Positions 22,201 through 30,235 of a stretch of 64,000 nucleotides of DNA are shown piece by piece. The position numbers and the translations under genes are program-made. The notes beneath the pieces are model-generated. The model worked only from the letters and a program-made list of their open reading frames with translations, was not told where the DNA came from and did not search any database. How positions within the stretch are numbered: the first letter of the stretch is position 1; each line of letters opens with the position of its first letter. The DNA lies in contig NZ_JALJZW010000007.1 in the NCBI RefSeq assembly GCF_024171495.1, positions 62,001 to 126,000 of the forward strand. The letters are read 5' to 3'. Source of the stretch: Deinococcus sp. HSC-46F16. Its GTDB lineage: Bacteria > Deinococcota > Deinococci > Deinococcales > Deinococcaceae.

Positions 22201-25200
22201 CGCCCATGCCGTCCAGCAGCCGCTGGAGCATGTCGGTGCCCAGCGAGGCGAGCTGCTCGGTATCCAGCCCGGCGAGGCGCTGGCGGAAGTCCTGCTGACT
22301 GGCCTCGGTGAAGTCGAACCAGAAGGTCTCGGCGAAGCCCTGCCCGTCGGTGCCTAAGAGGAAGCGGGCGACCTCGGCGGGGCCACCCTTGAACAGGGTG
22401 CTGATCTGCGCGGTCTGCCCCTGCTGAAGGCTGGCGGCCACCCCCTCGGCGTCGATGGCCGCCTGCTGGCGGTCCACCGCACCGAAGCTGGCGAGCGTCT
22501 CCTGCCACTCGCGGAACGCCTGGGGGTCGAACTCCTCCAGCTCGGAGTTGAACTTGCCCATCGTGTCAGTGAGCATCCCCACCGCCTTGATGCTGATGGG
22601 CAGCCCCTGCGCGGCTTGCTCCCGCAGGTCGTCCAGCGCCCCGTTGAGCAACTGCATGGCTTCCACGGGTCGCCCCGCCGCCATCAGGTCCTGCGCCATC
22701 TTCACGACGCCCTGGGCGGACTCCTCCTGCATCTCCAGTTCCAGGTTCAGCGACGCCACGGCCTCCGAGGTGGTCCGGGCCGTCTGCCCCAAGGTCTTGG
22801 CCGCCTGGTGCGCGGCGACAAGTTGAGGGTTGGCCTTCAGTCCGGCTTGACCGGCAGCGGTCCACAGGTCGCCCAGTTCCTCTAGATAGTCGGTGTAGTC
22901 CTCGTCGGTGAGGGTTCCAGCCTCCGCTTTCTTCTGGAGGGCGGCGCCCAGATCGCGGTATTTCTCGACCAGCCCGTCCAGTGTCTGGGTCTGGCGACTC
23001 TGTTCCTCGGTGACCTTCGCCTCCGCCTGGGCCACGCGGTCCAGCCCCTCTACCGCCCGCATGTCCGCGTCGTAGCGCTGCTGGGACAGCCGGAGTGCCC
23101 CGGCCTGCTCCTGCTTGGGGCCGCTGTTGGCGCGGGCATCGGCGTCCTTCTTGCGGAGTGCCGCGAGGTCCGTCATCAACTGGCGTTCGTCGGTGGCGTA
23201 GCGGCGCTCCACCTCCAGGCGGGCGCGGGCCTTTTCCACGGCGGAGCGGTTGCTGCGGTCGATGGCGTCTAGCTCGCTCTGCCGCAGGTCGCGCAGCTTC
23301 TCCAGCTCGCCCTCGGCGAGGGAGATGTTCTGCTGGCGGATGGCCTGCCGCACGCGGTAGGTGGCCTGCTGGCGGGCGCGGTCCTTGCGGGCCTCCTCTT
23401 CTTTGGCCTCGGTGGCGGCGGTGCGGGCTTCTTCCTCAGCGCGGGTGCTGGCGGCGGCATTGCGGCCCAGGGTGGCCTGGAGCTTGGTGTCCTCGGCGGC
23501 GATGAGCTTGCCGTATTCCTGCCACAGCTTGACCCGCTGCTCTTTGGTCACGCCCTCGGCATTCATCAGGCGGTTGCGTTCCTCGCGGAGGCGCTGCTTT
23601 TCCAGCTCGGCATTGGCGGTGGCCTGCGTGTTGCGGGCGGCGAGCACGTCCTTGCCGAGGCGAAGCTCAACCTCCAGCCGGGCCTCGGCGTTGTCACCTG
23701 CCGCGTCCAGCTCGTCCTGATAGCCGTCGATCACGCCCTGGGCGGTATCGCGGGCCAATTCCCACCGTTTCTCGGCCAGGGCCTTCTCAGCAGCGGCGCG
23801 GCCCTCTGCCCCTCGCTTGGCGCGGTCTTCGGCCTCGTTCTCCAGTTGCTCACGGCGCTGGGCCGCACCGGACACGATGGCGAGCACGTTGCGGGCGGCC
23901 TCGCCCTGGGCGTTGTAGGCGGCGATCTGGTTTTGCAGGACGCGGGCGCGGTCGGAGTTGGGGGTCTTGTCAAGTTCCCGCTGCCACAGGACCACCTGTT
24001 CGGCTTGCTTGCGGTAGAGGTCCATGTCGGCCTGCGACACCGTGACCGTCTCCTTGCCCTTGGGCTTGGTGGCGTCTTCGAGCATCTGCCGGGCGCGGCT
24101 GACGTTCGCCATCGCGTCGAGCTGTTCCTTGCTGTCCTTTTTGCTGCTGGCGACGACCTTTTCCTGCTCACGGATGAAGGCCCGCAGGCCGTTGATGTAG
24201 GCGGGCAGACCGGACTTCCCGGCGTACTCGTACTGGGTCGAGAGCGCCGAGAGCAGGTCCTTGGCTTCCTTGAGCGCTGGATTGCCCTTTTTCAGCCCGT
24301 CGATGGCTTGCTGGGCACGCTCGGCGGTCTTCGCGTATTCCTGCCAGCCGGTGCCCTGCTTCCTGGCGACGGCCTGCGCCTCGTCGCGGATACGGGCCAG
24401 CAGGGAGATGCCCGCCGACTTACTGACCACCTCCAGGCGCACGCGAGCGAGCGTGTCGTCGATCTTCGCGGCCTGAGCCTTGGCGATGTCGGCCGCGCTG
24501 GGCGTCTCGGCGGGGGGCGGCGTGGTGCCTCCGGTGGGGCGGGTGTTGGTGGGGGTGCCCGCTTTGGGCGTGTCCGTGACCGGAGCGCGGCCCGTGATGT
24601 AGGCCACGAGGTCGTCGGCCCGCACGATGGCCGTGACGTGCCCCAGTTGGTTGATGCCCACGTTGCCGACCGGGTTGGCGGTGGAACCGGGGACCGGGTT
24701 GCCCTTGGCGTCCAGCTTGCCGCCGTTCTGCTGGAACGTCACCCGGTTGTTGCCGCGCACGAGGCCGTCCCCGACGTACACGCCGACGTGGTTCTGCCCG
24801 CCGTCGGCGTAGAACACCGTGTCCCCCGGCTTCAGGTCCGCGAGGCTGGTGTACTGGCGGGTCAGGCCCGCCGCCCGGAAGTTCTGGTAGGCGCTGACGG
24901 CGTTGGGGCCGTTCTTGCCGGGGTTGCTCTGGAACAGCTTGTCAATCTGCGAGCGCATCCCCGGCGCGGCGTCCCCGAGGGTGTCGCGCACCCACTGGGC
25001 GCAGTAGTTCACGATCTCGTCGGCAGTGCGGAGGCCGCGCTGCTCCAGGGCCTCGCGGAACACAGACGCGGCGAAGCTGTTGGGAGGCAGGTCGCGTCCG
25101 TTGTTCGCCACGTCGGCCTGGGTCCGAGCGTCGGTCCGGTCAGAGGCATCCTCCCCCGCTCCGCCCGCCGCTTCGATGACGCCCTCCAGATAGCCCTGTA

Positions 25201-26851
25201 GGTTGCCGATGCCCAGGATGCGCTTGGCCCAGTCGGGCAGGTTGCGGGTGGCGTTCTCGACCGCCTCGCTGATGGTGGTCGCCAGCCGCACCGACAGGTT
25301 GGCGAGGCCCGAGATCATGCCGTCGCGCAGGCCCTCGCCCATCGTCTTCGCCTTATCTGCGAGGCTGCGGGCGGCCCGGTCAATCACGCTGTTGAGGTTG
25401 GTCAGCACGCCCGACAGCAGCGTCTCCAGCCCCAGCAGAGCCGTTCCAACCGCGTCTTTGGCTGCCTCCCACGCGCCCTTCCAGTCCCCTGCGATCAGGG
25501 CACGGATGGCCGAGAAGATTCCGGTGACGAACTTCAGCGCCCCGTCCAGGGCAGCCGCCACGCCTGCGAACGCGGCAGACACGACGGGAGCGATAGCGTC
25601 CCAGACGGGGTGCAGGACGTTTTCCCAGAGGTCGGAGATCAGCTGGAACGTCTCGCCGATCAGCTTGCCCGCGCTCTCGACGATGCCCGGCACGTAAGTA
25701 AAAGCCTGCTCAGCCAGGGGGCGGATTCGCTCGAAGATGGGCACCAGCACGCGCTGATAGGCGCCCTGAATCCCCTCCCAGGCGCTCAGCAGCCCCGCCC
25801 GCATCTGGTCGGCAGCGGGCTTGAGGCGTTCCAGCGCAGCGGTGAGGGCCGGGTTCTTGCGAGCCAGCTCGTCGGTGGCCGCGCCGCCCTGCTGGTAAGC
25901 GCGGGTCAGTTCGGTGACTGTGCGGTACAGGTCGGTCCCGCCACGCACCATCTGCGTGTAGGCAGGCAGCACGACCGCGCCGATGGTGCGGCCCATCTCC
26001 TCGCGGGCGCGGGTGTTCTCGGTGGTCGCACGGGTCAGATCGGTTTGCTTGTCGGCCAGGGTTTCGATGCCGATCTGCTCTTCCTTGTAGACGGCCAGCG
26101 CGTAGGCGTGGGCCTTTTCCGCGTCCGAGAGGTCGTCCACGCTCTTGCCCACCGAGTCGGCGTACTTCTCCCAGGCCTGGGAGGCGTTCACGACGATGCC
26201 GCTGGACTCCATCATTTCCGAGCGGCCCATCGCCAGCCCCAGGGTGACGTTGCTGATGGACTCGTCGAGGGTGATGCTCTTGACGGTGAGGTCGCTCCAA
26301 CTGGAGGCCGCCGCCAGCGCCCCCTTCTGGAAATCCTCCAGCGTGCCGCCCATCTTGATGTACTGGGCCGCCGCGCCCTTCAGCGCCATCTCGCTGGCCC
26401 CGGTGCGGTCCACGAGGTCGTCAATCACGCCCTGCGCCTCGCCCGCGTCCACGTTGAACCGCTCCAGGACCGTGTCCCACGACCGCTGGGAGACCGTCAC
26501 CGCGTCGGCTTGCCGGGCGTATTCGCCCATCTGGTTCACGAGGCCCTGCACCGCCCCCGCGACCTGTTGCACGATCTGAATTCCGGCGTTGAGGTTGAGC
26601 AGGCCGAGGTTCAGCCGCCCAGCACCAGCGGCGGCAGCTCCGAACCCTCCGGCCATGCCGCCCGCCGCGCCGCCTGCGGCAACAAACTGGCCCTGCGCGT
26701 TGCGGAGCCGCCCGTTCACGTCCCGGTAGACCCCGTCCAGCCGCTCGGTGCTCTGGGTAAGACGGTCCACCTGCGCGGTGAGGGCGGTGACCTGCTGCTG
26801 GCCGGAGACGACGCTGACGATTTGGAGCTTGATCTGTTCGGCCAGCGACAT
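19256..26851 (-). CDS. Tape measure protein with embedded NlpC/P60-like hydrolase
   Basis: A 2531-aa tape measure. The N-terminus (EQIKLQIVSVVSGQQQV... RLTQSTERLDGVYRD) is typical. There follow long Ala/Glu/Arg coiled coils, Gly/Ala-rich hydrophobic stretches near residues 385-560, and a peptidase region at about 590-760. That region carries C617 in VNYCAQWVRD and H688 in GDTVFYADGGQNHVGVYVG, the Cys/His arrangement of NlpC/P60 or CHAP peptidoglycan hydrolases. Two internal duplications lie near residues 1665-1800 and 2180-2360. At roughly 0.15 nm per residue the tail would be near 380 nm. The ATG at 26851 lies exactly at +1 of late motif P2. Confidence 0.93.
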   Translation of the reverse strand: MSLAEQIKLQIVSVVSGQQQVTALTAQVDRLTQSTERLDGVYRDVNGRLRNAQGQFVAAGGAAGGMAGGFGAAAAGAGRLNLGLLNLNAGIQIVQQVAGAVQGLVNQMGEYARQADAVTVSQRSWDTVLERFNVDAGEAQGVIDDLVDRTGASEMALKGAAAQYIKMGGTLEDFQKGALAAASSWSDLTVKSITLDESISNVTLGLAMGRSEMMESSGIVVNASQAWEKYADSVGKSVDDLSDAEKAHAYALAVYKEEQIGIETLADKQTDLTRATTENTRAREEMGRTIGAVVLPAYTQMVRGGTDLYRTVTELTRAYQQGGAATDELARKNPALTAALERLKPAADQMRAGLLSAWEGIQGAYQRVLVPIFERIRPLAEQAFTYVPGIVESAGKLIGETFQLISDLWENVLHPVWDAIAPVVSAAFAGVAAALDGALKFVTGIFSAIRALIAGDWKGAWEAAKDAVGTALLGLETLLSGVLTNLNSVIDRAARSLADKAKTMGEGLRDGMISGLANLSVRLATTISEAVENATRNLPDWAKRILGIGNLQGYLEGVIEAAGGAGEDASDRTDARTQADVANNGRDLPPNSFAASVFREALEQRGLRTADEIVNYCAQWVRDTLGDAAPGMRSQIDKLFQSNPGKNGPNAVSAYQNFRAAGLTRQYTSLADLKPGDTVFYADGGQNHVGVYVGDGLVRGNNRVTFQQNGGKLDAKGNPVPGSTANPVGNVGINQLGHVTAIVRADDLVAYITGRAPVTDTPKAGTPTNTRPTGGTTPPPAETPSAADIAKAQAAKIDDTLARVRLEVVSKSAGISLLARIRDEAQAVARKQGTGWQEYAKTAERAQQAIDGLKKGNPALKEAKDLLSALSTQYEYAGKSGLPAYINGLRAFIREQEKVVASSKKDSKEQLDAMANVSRARQMLEDATKPKGKETVTVSQADMDLYRKQAEQVVLWQRELDKTPNSDRARVLQNQIAAYNAQGEAARNVLAIVSGAAQRREQLENEAEDRAKRGAEGRAAAEKALAEKRWELARDTAQGVIDGYQDELDAAGDNAEARLEVELRLGKDVLAARNTQATANAELEKQRLREERNRLMNAEGVTKEQRVKLWQEYGKLIAAEDTKLQATLGRNAAASTRAEEEARTAATEAKEEEARKDRARQQATYRVRQAIRQQNISLAEGELEKLRDLRQSELDAIDRSNRSAVEKARARLEVERRYATDERQLMTDLAALRKKDADARANSGPKQEQAGALRLSQQRYDADMRAVEGLDRVAQAEAKVTEEQSRQTQTLDGLVEKYRDLGAALQKKAEAGTLTDEDYTDYLEELGDLWTAAGQAGLKANPQLVAAHQAAKTLGQTARTTSEAVASLNLELEMQEESAQGVVKMAQDLMAAGRPVEAMQLLNGALDDLREQAAQGLPISIKAVGMLTDTMGKFNSELEEFDPQAFREWQETLASFGAVDRQQAAIDAEGVAASLQQGQTAQISTLFKGGPAEVARFLLGTDGQGFAETFWFDFTEASQQDFRQRLAGLDTEQLASLGTDMLQRLLDGMGDDEAWDELRGRVQAGMGRALEINTTGSIWTEVGQIAEQVEALDRTSATFADTLDNVVIPRLEALLALTSDPEQRAGIQATIEGLRQEGAEARTLAGELAAARAEAQQIENMDAGLAPLAQGLQTVLDGLDAGTLSSGAAREALAGLREQAQELGGEIAGNLIAVIDGLADRLDRLGDTEAGEAFDKLLGAAAGNFQSVLDRIENGSLSGDAARDALAALREELEALGGPEAARMVTAIDVITGRLDTLGEASRELAEAMGEQERPFAGTLKRLEKLRGEVGVDQVALEALIKSFGRLQEAAEKGQKLDFQIAQARRQIEQSGGLRGQGALRDALTQKLELARQKLAQITTREGPAYAAALGEVQAAEDALTEAKVAQINVFGDYAQRLIPGLVAAMQVLAGVGEEVAQGWGESLGSMVSDLVGFASALARGDYIGAAIQAFTSIFTGFARQAAEVRAEVKRTQEYANQFRFSDSGYGTRQVTHTQTGFLWWKKNVYKEEIDELGKQLALSFEGAVVGGVQGGLAEAVEKGDSSILEKAITTKLKDAALSGLTEAFLNSAGVAALMGPLVQGLIAAFKSGNRDLIQSALAEFKTGLAGLKPELDALVEAGQAVSEVLSTPTGGAGPSPEVLRDLAQRRLNTEETLLKLLQTQRLISTEEYERRKLDLALNRIRAQMKAELDAAGLTEEQIAAIQAEYEAQLALTQAEYDAQVRERALARERDVASRRLNNAELALRLEEQVALAGVQSDEERFRIQEAFERRRLELTLRRLEAEHAAALAAEGLTQDQIDVLTEEHALKRQEAQQALDLMVAEHQRQLAERAAEEQRRLAEQQEQTRQSWRQSLMGGVDALLRGDSPLEALYSGIRDRIAQAIKDGAAVKGLLARLDPFFDQLGDAITRGLDPTSIIEQIGRMVPGLAVEMQTTLGPLLAALNRAIPDLTGAVRDNTRAVKGIQYTQTTVVQAAPTLRLDDPLRAAFVRFGG

Positions 26852-26857
26852 GGGGAC

Positions 26858-26885
26858 AGGCTCGCGGAGTGGGTGACACCCGGCA
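26858..26885 (-). promoter_or_regulatory. Late promoter motif P2 (tape measure)
   Basis: TGCCGGGTGTCA (26885-26874), ten bases, GAGCCT (26863-26858), six bases, ATG. It follows a terminator hairpin. No Shine-Dalgarno lies before the ATG, fitting a leaderless mRNA. Confidence 0.65.
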
Positions 26886-26892
26886 GAAGAAG

Positions 26893-26912
26893 GCCGCCCC
26901 GGTGGGGGCGGC
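26893..26912 (-). terminator. Terminator after the lipoprotein gene
   Basis: Perfect 8-bp stem GCCGCCCC/GGGGCGGC (26893-26900 with 26905-26912) and minus-strand tail CTTCTTCT. It separates the lipoprotein unit from the tape-measure promoter. Confidence 0.6.
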
Positions 26913-26930
26913 GCGGCAAGCAGGGGCGGG

Positions 26931-27326
26931 TTAGGGGACCATCGTGAAGCGCTTGCCCAGTTCCGCGTAGATGTTGGCGATGGGTGGACTGTACAGGTTG
27001 GGCTGCACTTCCGTCCGGACGGCATGCGTCACGACCGTGGTGGTGCCGCTTTCCAGGGCGGTGAAGGTCACGCGGATGGGCACATTCGCGCCGAGGGCAA
27101 CGAAGCCGGGCCGCGCATCAGCCTGTAGGGTCACCTGCGTTGGGGTCGCCTCGATCACGCTGTAGAAGTTGTGGTTGCGCGAGGCCTGAACGGTCGGGGC
27201 GATCTGGGTGATGGCCGCCAACACGTCACTCGCCTTCCCCTGGTAGATCATCGGTTTCTGGCCTTGAAGCGGGGCGCAAGAAGCGAGGCCGAGGGCCAGA
27301 ACAGGCAAAATCAGAAGTTTTTTCAT
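26931..27326 (-). CDS. Prophage lipoprotein next to the tape measure gene, 131 aa
   Basis: Signal peptide MKKLLILPVLALGLASC with lipobox LASC (Cys17), then a 110-residue domain (KASDVLAAITQIAPTVQ... NFYSVIEATPTQVTLQA... VRTEVQPNLYSPPIANIYAEL). It lies between the tail-chaperone and tape-measure genes, an unusual place for a membrane lipoprotein. Superinfection-exclusion lipoproteins such as Ltp of phage TP-J34 act on tape measure proteins, which makes the position suggestive; no sequence similarity to Ltp is claimed. I chose the ATG at 27326; the upstream valine-rich extension would disrupt the signal peptide. Confidence 0.75.
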   Translation of the reverse strand: MKKLLILPVLALGLASCAPLQGQKPMIYQGKASDVLAAITQIAPTVQASRNHNFYSVIEATPTQVTLQADARPGFVALGANVPIRVTFTALESGTTTVVTHAVRTEVQPNLYSPPIANIYAELGKRFTMVP

Positions 27327-27396
27327 ACCCCCTACGCGTACCACTCGCCCACTCTCATGTCGCGCAGGTCTGCCCGCCCAGCCCGAAGTGTGAAGA

Positions 27397-27585
27397 TTAG
27401 CTTCGCTGCTGCTGGGCGTGCCAGTGGTCCATCGCCGCTTCCGCCTGTGCCCACAGGTAGACCGCCTGATCGAGGGTGGTCCGGTCCTCTGGCATGGCCC
27501 GGCGCAGGGTCAGGAAGTCGCTGGGGCGGCCCTTATACGCCGTCGCCAGACTGTGCAGCGTCACCGCGTTCAGGTGCAGCCACAC
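27397..27585 (-). CDS. Tail assembly chaperone, frameshift extension (gpT-like part)
   Basis: Sixty-two codons in the +1 frame relative to the chaperone gene, starting just after the AAAA site at 27586-27589 and ending at 27397. Sequence VWLHLNAVTLHSLATAYKG... YLWAQAEAAMDHWHAQQQRS looks like a normal helical protein, whereas the zero-frame tail past the site (SVAAPERGDAAQSGDGV) looks random. The fused product would be about 223 aa. It has no good start codon of its own near the junction. Confidence 0.7.
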   Translation of the reverse strand: MWLHLNAVTLHSLATAYKGRPSDFLTLRRAMPEDRTTLDQAVYLWAQAEAAMDHWHAQQQRS

Positions 27586-28069
27586 TTTTGGCCTGGTCCC
27601 GCTGGGCATCACCTGCCTGGGTCAGGTTGCCCTTCTCGTCGCGGGTGGTCGGGTTCAGCTCGTTCACGGCATCCATCAGCGGCTGATAGTCCGGGCCGAA
27701 TCCCAGATCCGCGAACTGCTCTCCACCGCCGTACAGCTCCATCAGCTCGTCAAGCGTCGGCAGGATGACTGTGTTGCGCAGCACGGCGCGGGTGGCCTCC
27801 GCCTGAATCACCAGCAGTTGATCGGGGGACAGTTGCGGCTGGGGGCGGGGCTGGCTGCCCTCGGGGCGGGTCTCCTCGGCGGCTTCCTTCGCCCACTCGG
27901 CCGCGACCTCGCGCAGCACCCCCGTCTGGAACGTGGTCTTCATCGCGTCGTTGGTGATGGCGTCCACGTCGGCCCGGCGCACGACGACCTCGATGCCCGA
28001 CATGGGGAGGGTGATGCGTTTCGTGGCGCCCGCGAACTTTTCCAAGGGGTGCGTCTTCTTTTCCGTCAT
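27533..28069 (-). CDS. Tail assembly chaperone (gpG-like)
   Basis: A 178-aa protein between tail tube and tape measure, the standard place for the G/GT chaperones that coat the tape measure during tail assembly. TEKKTHPLEKFAGATKRITLP opens the protein, and a helical region follows (VLREVAAEWAKEAAEE... LDELMELYGG). The ATG at 28069 lies exactly at +1 of late motif P3. The C-terminal 17 residues after the frameshift site are replaced in the long form. Confidence 0.8.
   Translation of the reverse strand: MTEKKTHPLEKFAGATKRITLPMSGIEVVVRRADVDAITNDAMKTTFQTGVLREVAAEWAKEAAEETRPEGSQPRPQPQLSPDQLLVIQAEATRAVLRNTVILPTLDELMELYGGGEQFADLGFGPDYQPLMDAVNELNPTTRDEKGNLTQAGDAQRDQAKSVAAPERGDAAQSGDGV
27586..27589 (-). 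other. Candidate +1 translational frameshift site in the tail chaperone gene
   Basis: Zero frame reads GCC AAA AGT; the extension frame reads CCA AAA GTG. Lys-tRNA on AAA can re-pair with AAA one base downstream, so a +1 slip joins the two frames. A -1 slip would not give this frame. Confidence 0.55.
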
Positions 28070-28075
28070 GCCCGC

Positions 28076-28103
28076 AGTCTCTGGGGAGTGGTGACACCCG
28101 GCG
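28076..28103 (-). promoter_or_regulatory. Late promoter motif P3 (tail chaperone)
   Basis: GCCGGGTGTCA ending at 28092, ten bases, GAGACT (28081-28076), six bases, ATG at 28069. No Shine-Dalgarno in between. Confidence 0.65.
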
Positions 28104-28106
28104 GCG

Positions 28107-28129
28107 AAAACCCCCGCGCGAGGCGGGGG
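28107..28129 (-). terminator. Terminator after the tail tube gene
   Basis: Seven-bp stem CCCCCGC/GCGGGGG (28111-28117 with 28123-28129) followed on the minus strand by TTTTCGCC. It lies between the tail tube stop and motif P3. Confidence 0.65.
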
Positions 28130-28149
28130 CCGTGTCTGAATCAGACAGG

Positions 28150-29115
28150 TCAGGCGGCGGGCACGGGCACGTTCACCAGCACTGGGGGAACGCCCAGGCC
28201 CACGCCCTCCGCCTGCATCCCCACGACCAAGCGGCCCAGGCCGTTGGGGATGTTGTTGGCGATGAGCTGCGCCGTCGGGAAGGTGAACTTCACGTCCTTG
28301 TCGCCGATCTTGAAGCCCGTCTCGACTTCCTTCTGCACGCGCTCGCCGGTCGCCGCGTTGGGCCGCGCCGCCGCGAGCAGCGCCCGCAGTGCCGCCGCGC
28401 TGCCCGCCCCCGCCTCGCTGAGTTGGAACTCGACCCGCGCCGTGAGGGGGCCGTTGGCGCTCCATCCCAGCACGTACATCTTGCCCGCGTCGTCGAGCCC
28501 CTGCGCCCCGTCCTCGGCTTCCATGCCCTGCTCGATGACGATGCTGCCCGACTCGGGCTTGTACACCACGTCGTCGATCTTCAGGTACCAGTGCAGCATC
28601 TGCATGACGCCCGTGCTGACCAGGGGCGGGAAGGCGGGGAGCGGCGGGGTCAGCTCGTTCACCCGCGCCGTGTTCAGGGTGACGCTCACCTCGGCGTTGT
28701 TGCGGTTCGGGATGTTGATGGTCAGCCCGCCGATCTGTGCGGCCGGGAAGAGGCTGTCCATCAGCGGGTGCGCTTGCCACACCGCGACCGGCTGACCGGG
28801 CATCAGGGCGCCGTAATCGGTGGGGCGGGGGGTGATGAGCCCCGTGCCGTCCGGCGCCCCCAGCAGCGCCTGAAGCAGCAGCGGGAGGTCGCGCAGCGTG
28901 GCTGCCGCGACGATGGTCTTGTTCCCCGCCTGCACGCCCTGAATGAACTTCTGCCGCCCGAAGCGCGTGCCGGTCGCCACATCCTCCTCAGTCTCGGTGT
29001 ACTGGGGCATCGGGTCGGCGTACTGCTTGGCGCGCAGGGTGATGGCGGGCGCGGCGGGGAGGGTAGTGGTGTCGTTCATCAGCGCGAGGCCGATCTTGCC
29101 GGTGTTTCCCTGCAT
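28150..29115 (-). CDS. Major tail tube protein
   Basis: A 321-aa protein preceding the tail chaperone, as tail tube genes do. It is beta-rich with repeated strand patterns (LTINIPNRNNAEVSVTLNTARV... TARVEFQLSEAGAGSAAALRAL... VKFTFPTAQLIANNIPNGLGRLV). Length is above the ~200-aa average for siphovirus tubes, suggesting an extra surface domain. Family identity is inferred mainly from gene order. Confidence 0.75.
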   Translation of the reverse strand: MQGNTGKIGLALMNDTTTLPAAPAITLRAKQYADPMPQYTETEEDVATGTRFGRQKFIQGVQAGNKTIVAAATLRDLPLLLQALLGAPDGTGLITPRPTDYGALMPGQPVAVWQAHPLMDSLFPAAQIGGLTINIPNRNNAEVSVTLNTARVNELTPPLPAFPPLVSTGVMQMLHWYLKIDDVVYKPESGSIVIEQGMEAEDGAQGLDDAGKMYVLGWSANGPLTARVEFQLSEAGAGSAAALRALLAAARPNAATGERVQKEVETGFKIGDKDVKFTFPTAQLIANNIPNGLGRLVVGMQAEGVGLGVPPVLVNVPVPAA

Positions 29116-29118
29116 GGC

Positions 29119-29349
29119 TTACTCCTTGCCGCCGTTGCCAGCCTTGGCGGTCCTGCCCTTCACGGTGCCCTCGTCGGTGACACCCTCCGCCGGGGCGGTG
29201 TACTGCTTGAAGCGCTTGTCTTCCTTGACCAGCCGCTCCTGTTCCTCGCTGTAGACGCGGAAGGGCACACCGACCCGCACGTCCCCGATGCCCTGGTAGA
29301 TGCCCGGCTCCTCGCCGTCGCGCAGGATGTACTTCTTCTCTCCCGTCAT
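29119..29349 (-). CDS. Small head-tail region protein, 76 aa
   Basis: Hydrophilic protein (TGEKKYILRDGEEPGIYQGIG... EEQERLVKEDKRFKQY) with a Gly/Lys-rich C-terminus. Unrecognised. It overlaps the preceding gene by four bases and sits 3 bases before the tube gene, so it is part of the morphogenesis operon. Confidence 0.7.
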   Translation of the reverse strand: MTGEKKYILRDGEEPGIYQGIGDVRVGVPFRVYSEEQERLVKEDKRFKQYTAPAEGVTDEGTVKGRTAKAGNGGKE

Positions 29350-29786
29350 AACTCCTCCTCGGCGAGCAGGTCGTAATGGACCTCCACGCCCGTGATACTC
29401 ACGAGGTAGCCCTCGATGAGCTGGGGCTGTTCTTGAATGAAGCGGAGAAGCGTCGGCTCCCCCGTCTCGGCAAAGTCGCGCATGGTGCGCTGGACGGCCT
29501 GCACCATCGCCTGACGGCGGCGCAGGACCGCAGCGGCCAGGGGCACCGTGCCCGGGCGCTGCATGACGCAGGCCACCATCACGGGGACCATCACCTGCGT
29601 ACTCGCGCCAAAATCCGCAACCTCCTCCCCCGGTTCAATGCCCTCGGTGGTGATGAAGACCTGTTTCACGGTGGAACTGGCCCGCAGCTCGCCCTCCACC
29701 GGCTCCCGCGCCTCGACCGTGTAGCCCGGCATGGAGCGCTGAAGCTCAGCGGTGAGCAGGTCGATAAACCGCTGCACCGTGCTCAT
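29346..29786 (-). CDS. Probable tail terminator / minor tail protein
   Basis: A 146-aa protein in the slot of the tail terminator (between the HK97 gp10-like gene and the tube gene). It has an N-terminal helix (TVQRFIDLLTAELQRSMPG), a beta core (QVFITTEGI... VMVPVMVACVMQ) and a helix pair (AAAVLRRRQAMVQAVQRTM), a layout like phage gpU/gp17-type terminators. Function inferred from order and predicted fold. Confidence 0.6.
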   Translation of the reverse strand: MSTVQRFIDLLTAELQRSMPGYTVEAREPVEGELRASSTVKQVFITTEGIEPGEEVADFGASTQVMVPVMVACVMQRPGTVPLAAAVLRRRQAMVQAVQRTMRDFAETGEPTLLRFIQEQPQLIEGYLVSITGVEVHYDLLAEEEL

Positions 29787-30235
29787 CCCGGCCTCGTGGC
29801 GCGTTCCAGCGCCCGATAGAGGTAGCGGGGGAACTGCTTACGGGTCTCGTCGAGCGCGTCCCGTGCCCAGCGCCGCTCGGGCAGGACGACCTGGCGGACC
29901 TTCGCCCAGCTTCCCGACGGGGTGCGGAAGTGCAGGTAGCCGCCCCCCTTCGCCCGGATGGTCATGCCGGTGTCGTGGACCCAGCCGTAGAACACCATGC
30001 CCAGGCTCAGCTCTCCCCCATTCGGCTTGGCCTTCAGGTAGGTGCGGATGGACCGCAGCAGCCGCCCGGAGCGGACGCGCAGGCCCCGCGCCCCGCCCTT
30101 GCTGGCGTTCTCGCGGGCCTTGTCGCGCAGGAAATCGCGCGACTCGGCCAGGGCCTCCTGAGTGACCTGCTCGGGCAGGCTGCCCAGGCGCTTGACCCAG
30201 GCCGGGATGCGGAGGGTGGCACCGGGGCGGGTCAT
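29783..30235 (-). CDS. HK97 gp10-like tail completion protein
   Basis: A 150-aa protein with the HK97-gp10 pattern: LRDKARENASKGGARGLRVRS leads into RSGRLLRSIRTYLKAK and a beta hairpin GMVFYGWVHDTG. It joins head and tail in siphoviruses. Overlaps both neighbours by four bases. Confidence 0.75.
   Translation of the reverse strand: MTRPGATLRIPAWVKRLGSLPEQVTQEALAESRDFLRDKARENASKGGARGLRVRSGRLLRSIRTYLKAKPNGGELSLGMVFYGWVHDTGMTIRAKGGGYLHFRTPSGSWAKVRQVVLPERRWARDALDETRKQFPRYLYRALERATRPG

Noticed and set aside
29170..29190. GGTGACACC on the plus strand as an eighth late-promoter copy
   Set aside because: The match stops at GTGACACC; the CCGG half and the downstream box are missing, and it lies within coding sequence of the 76-aa gene.
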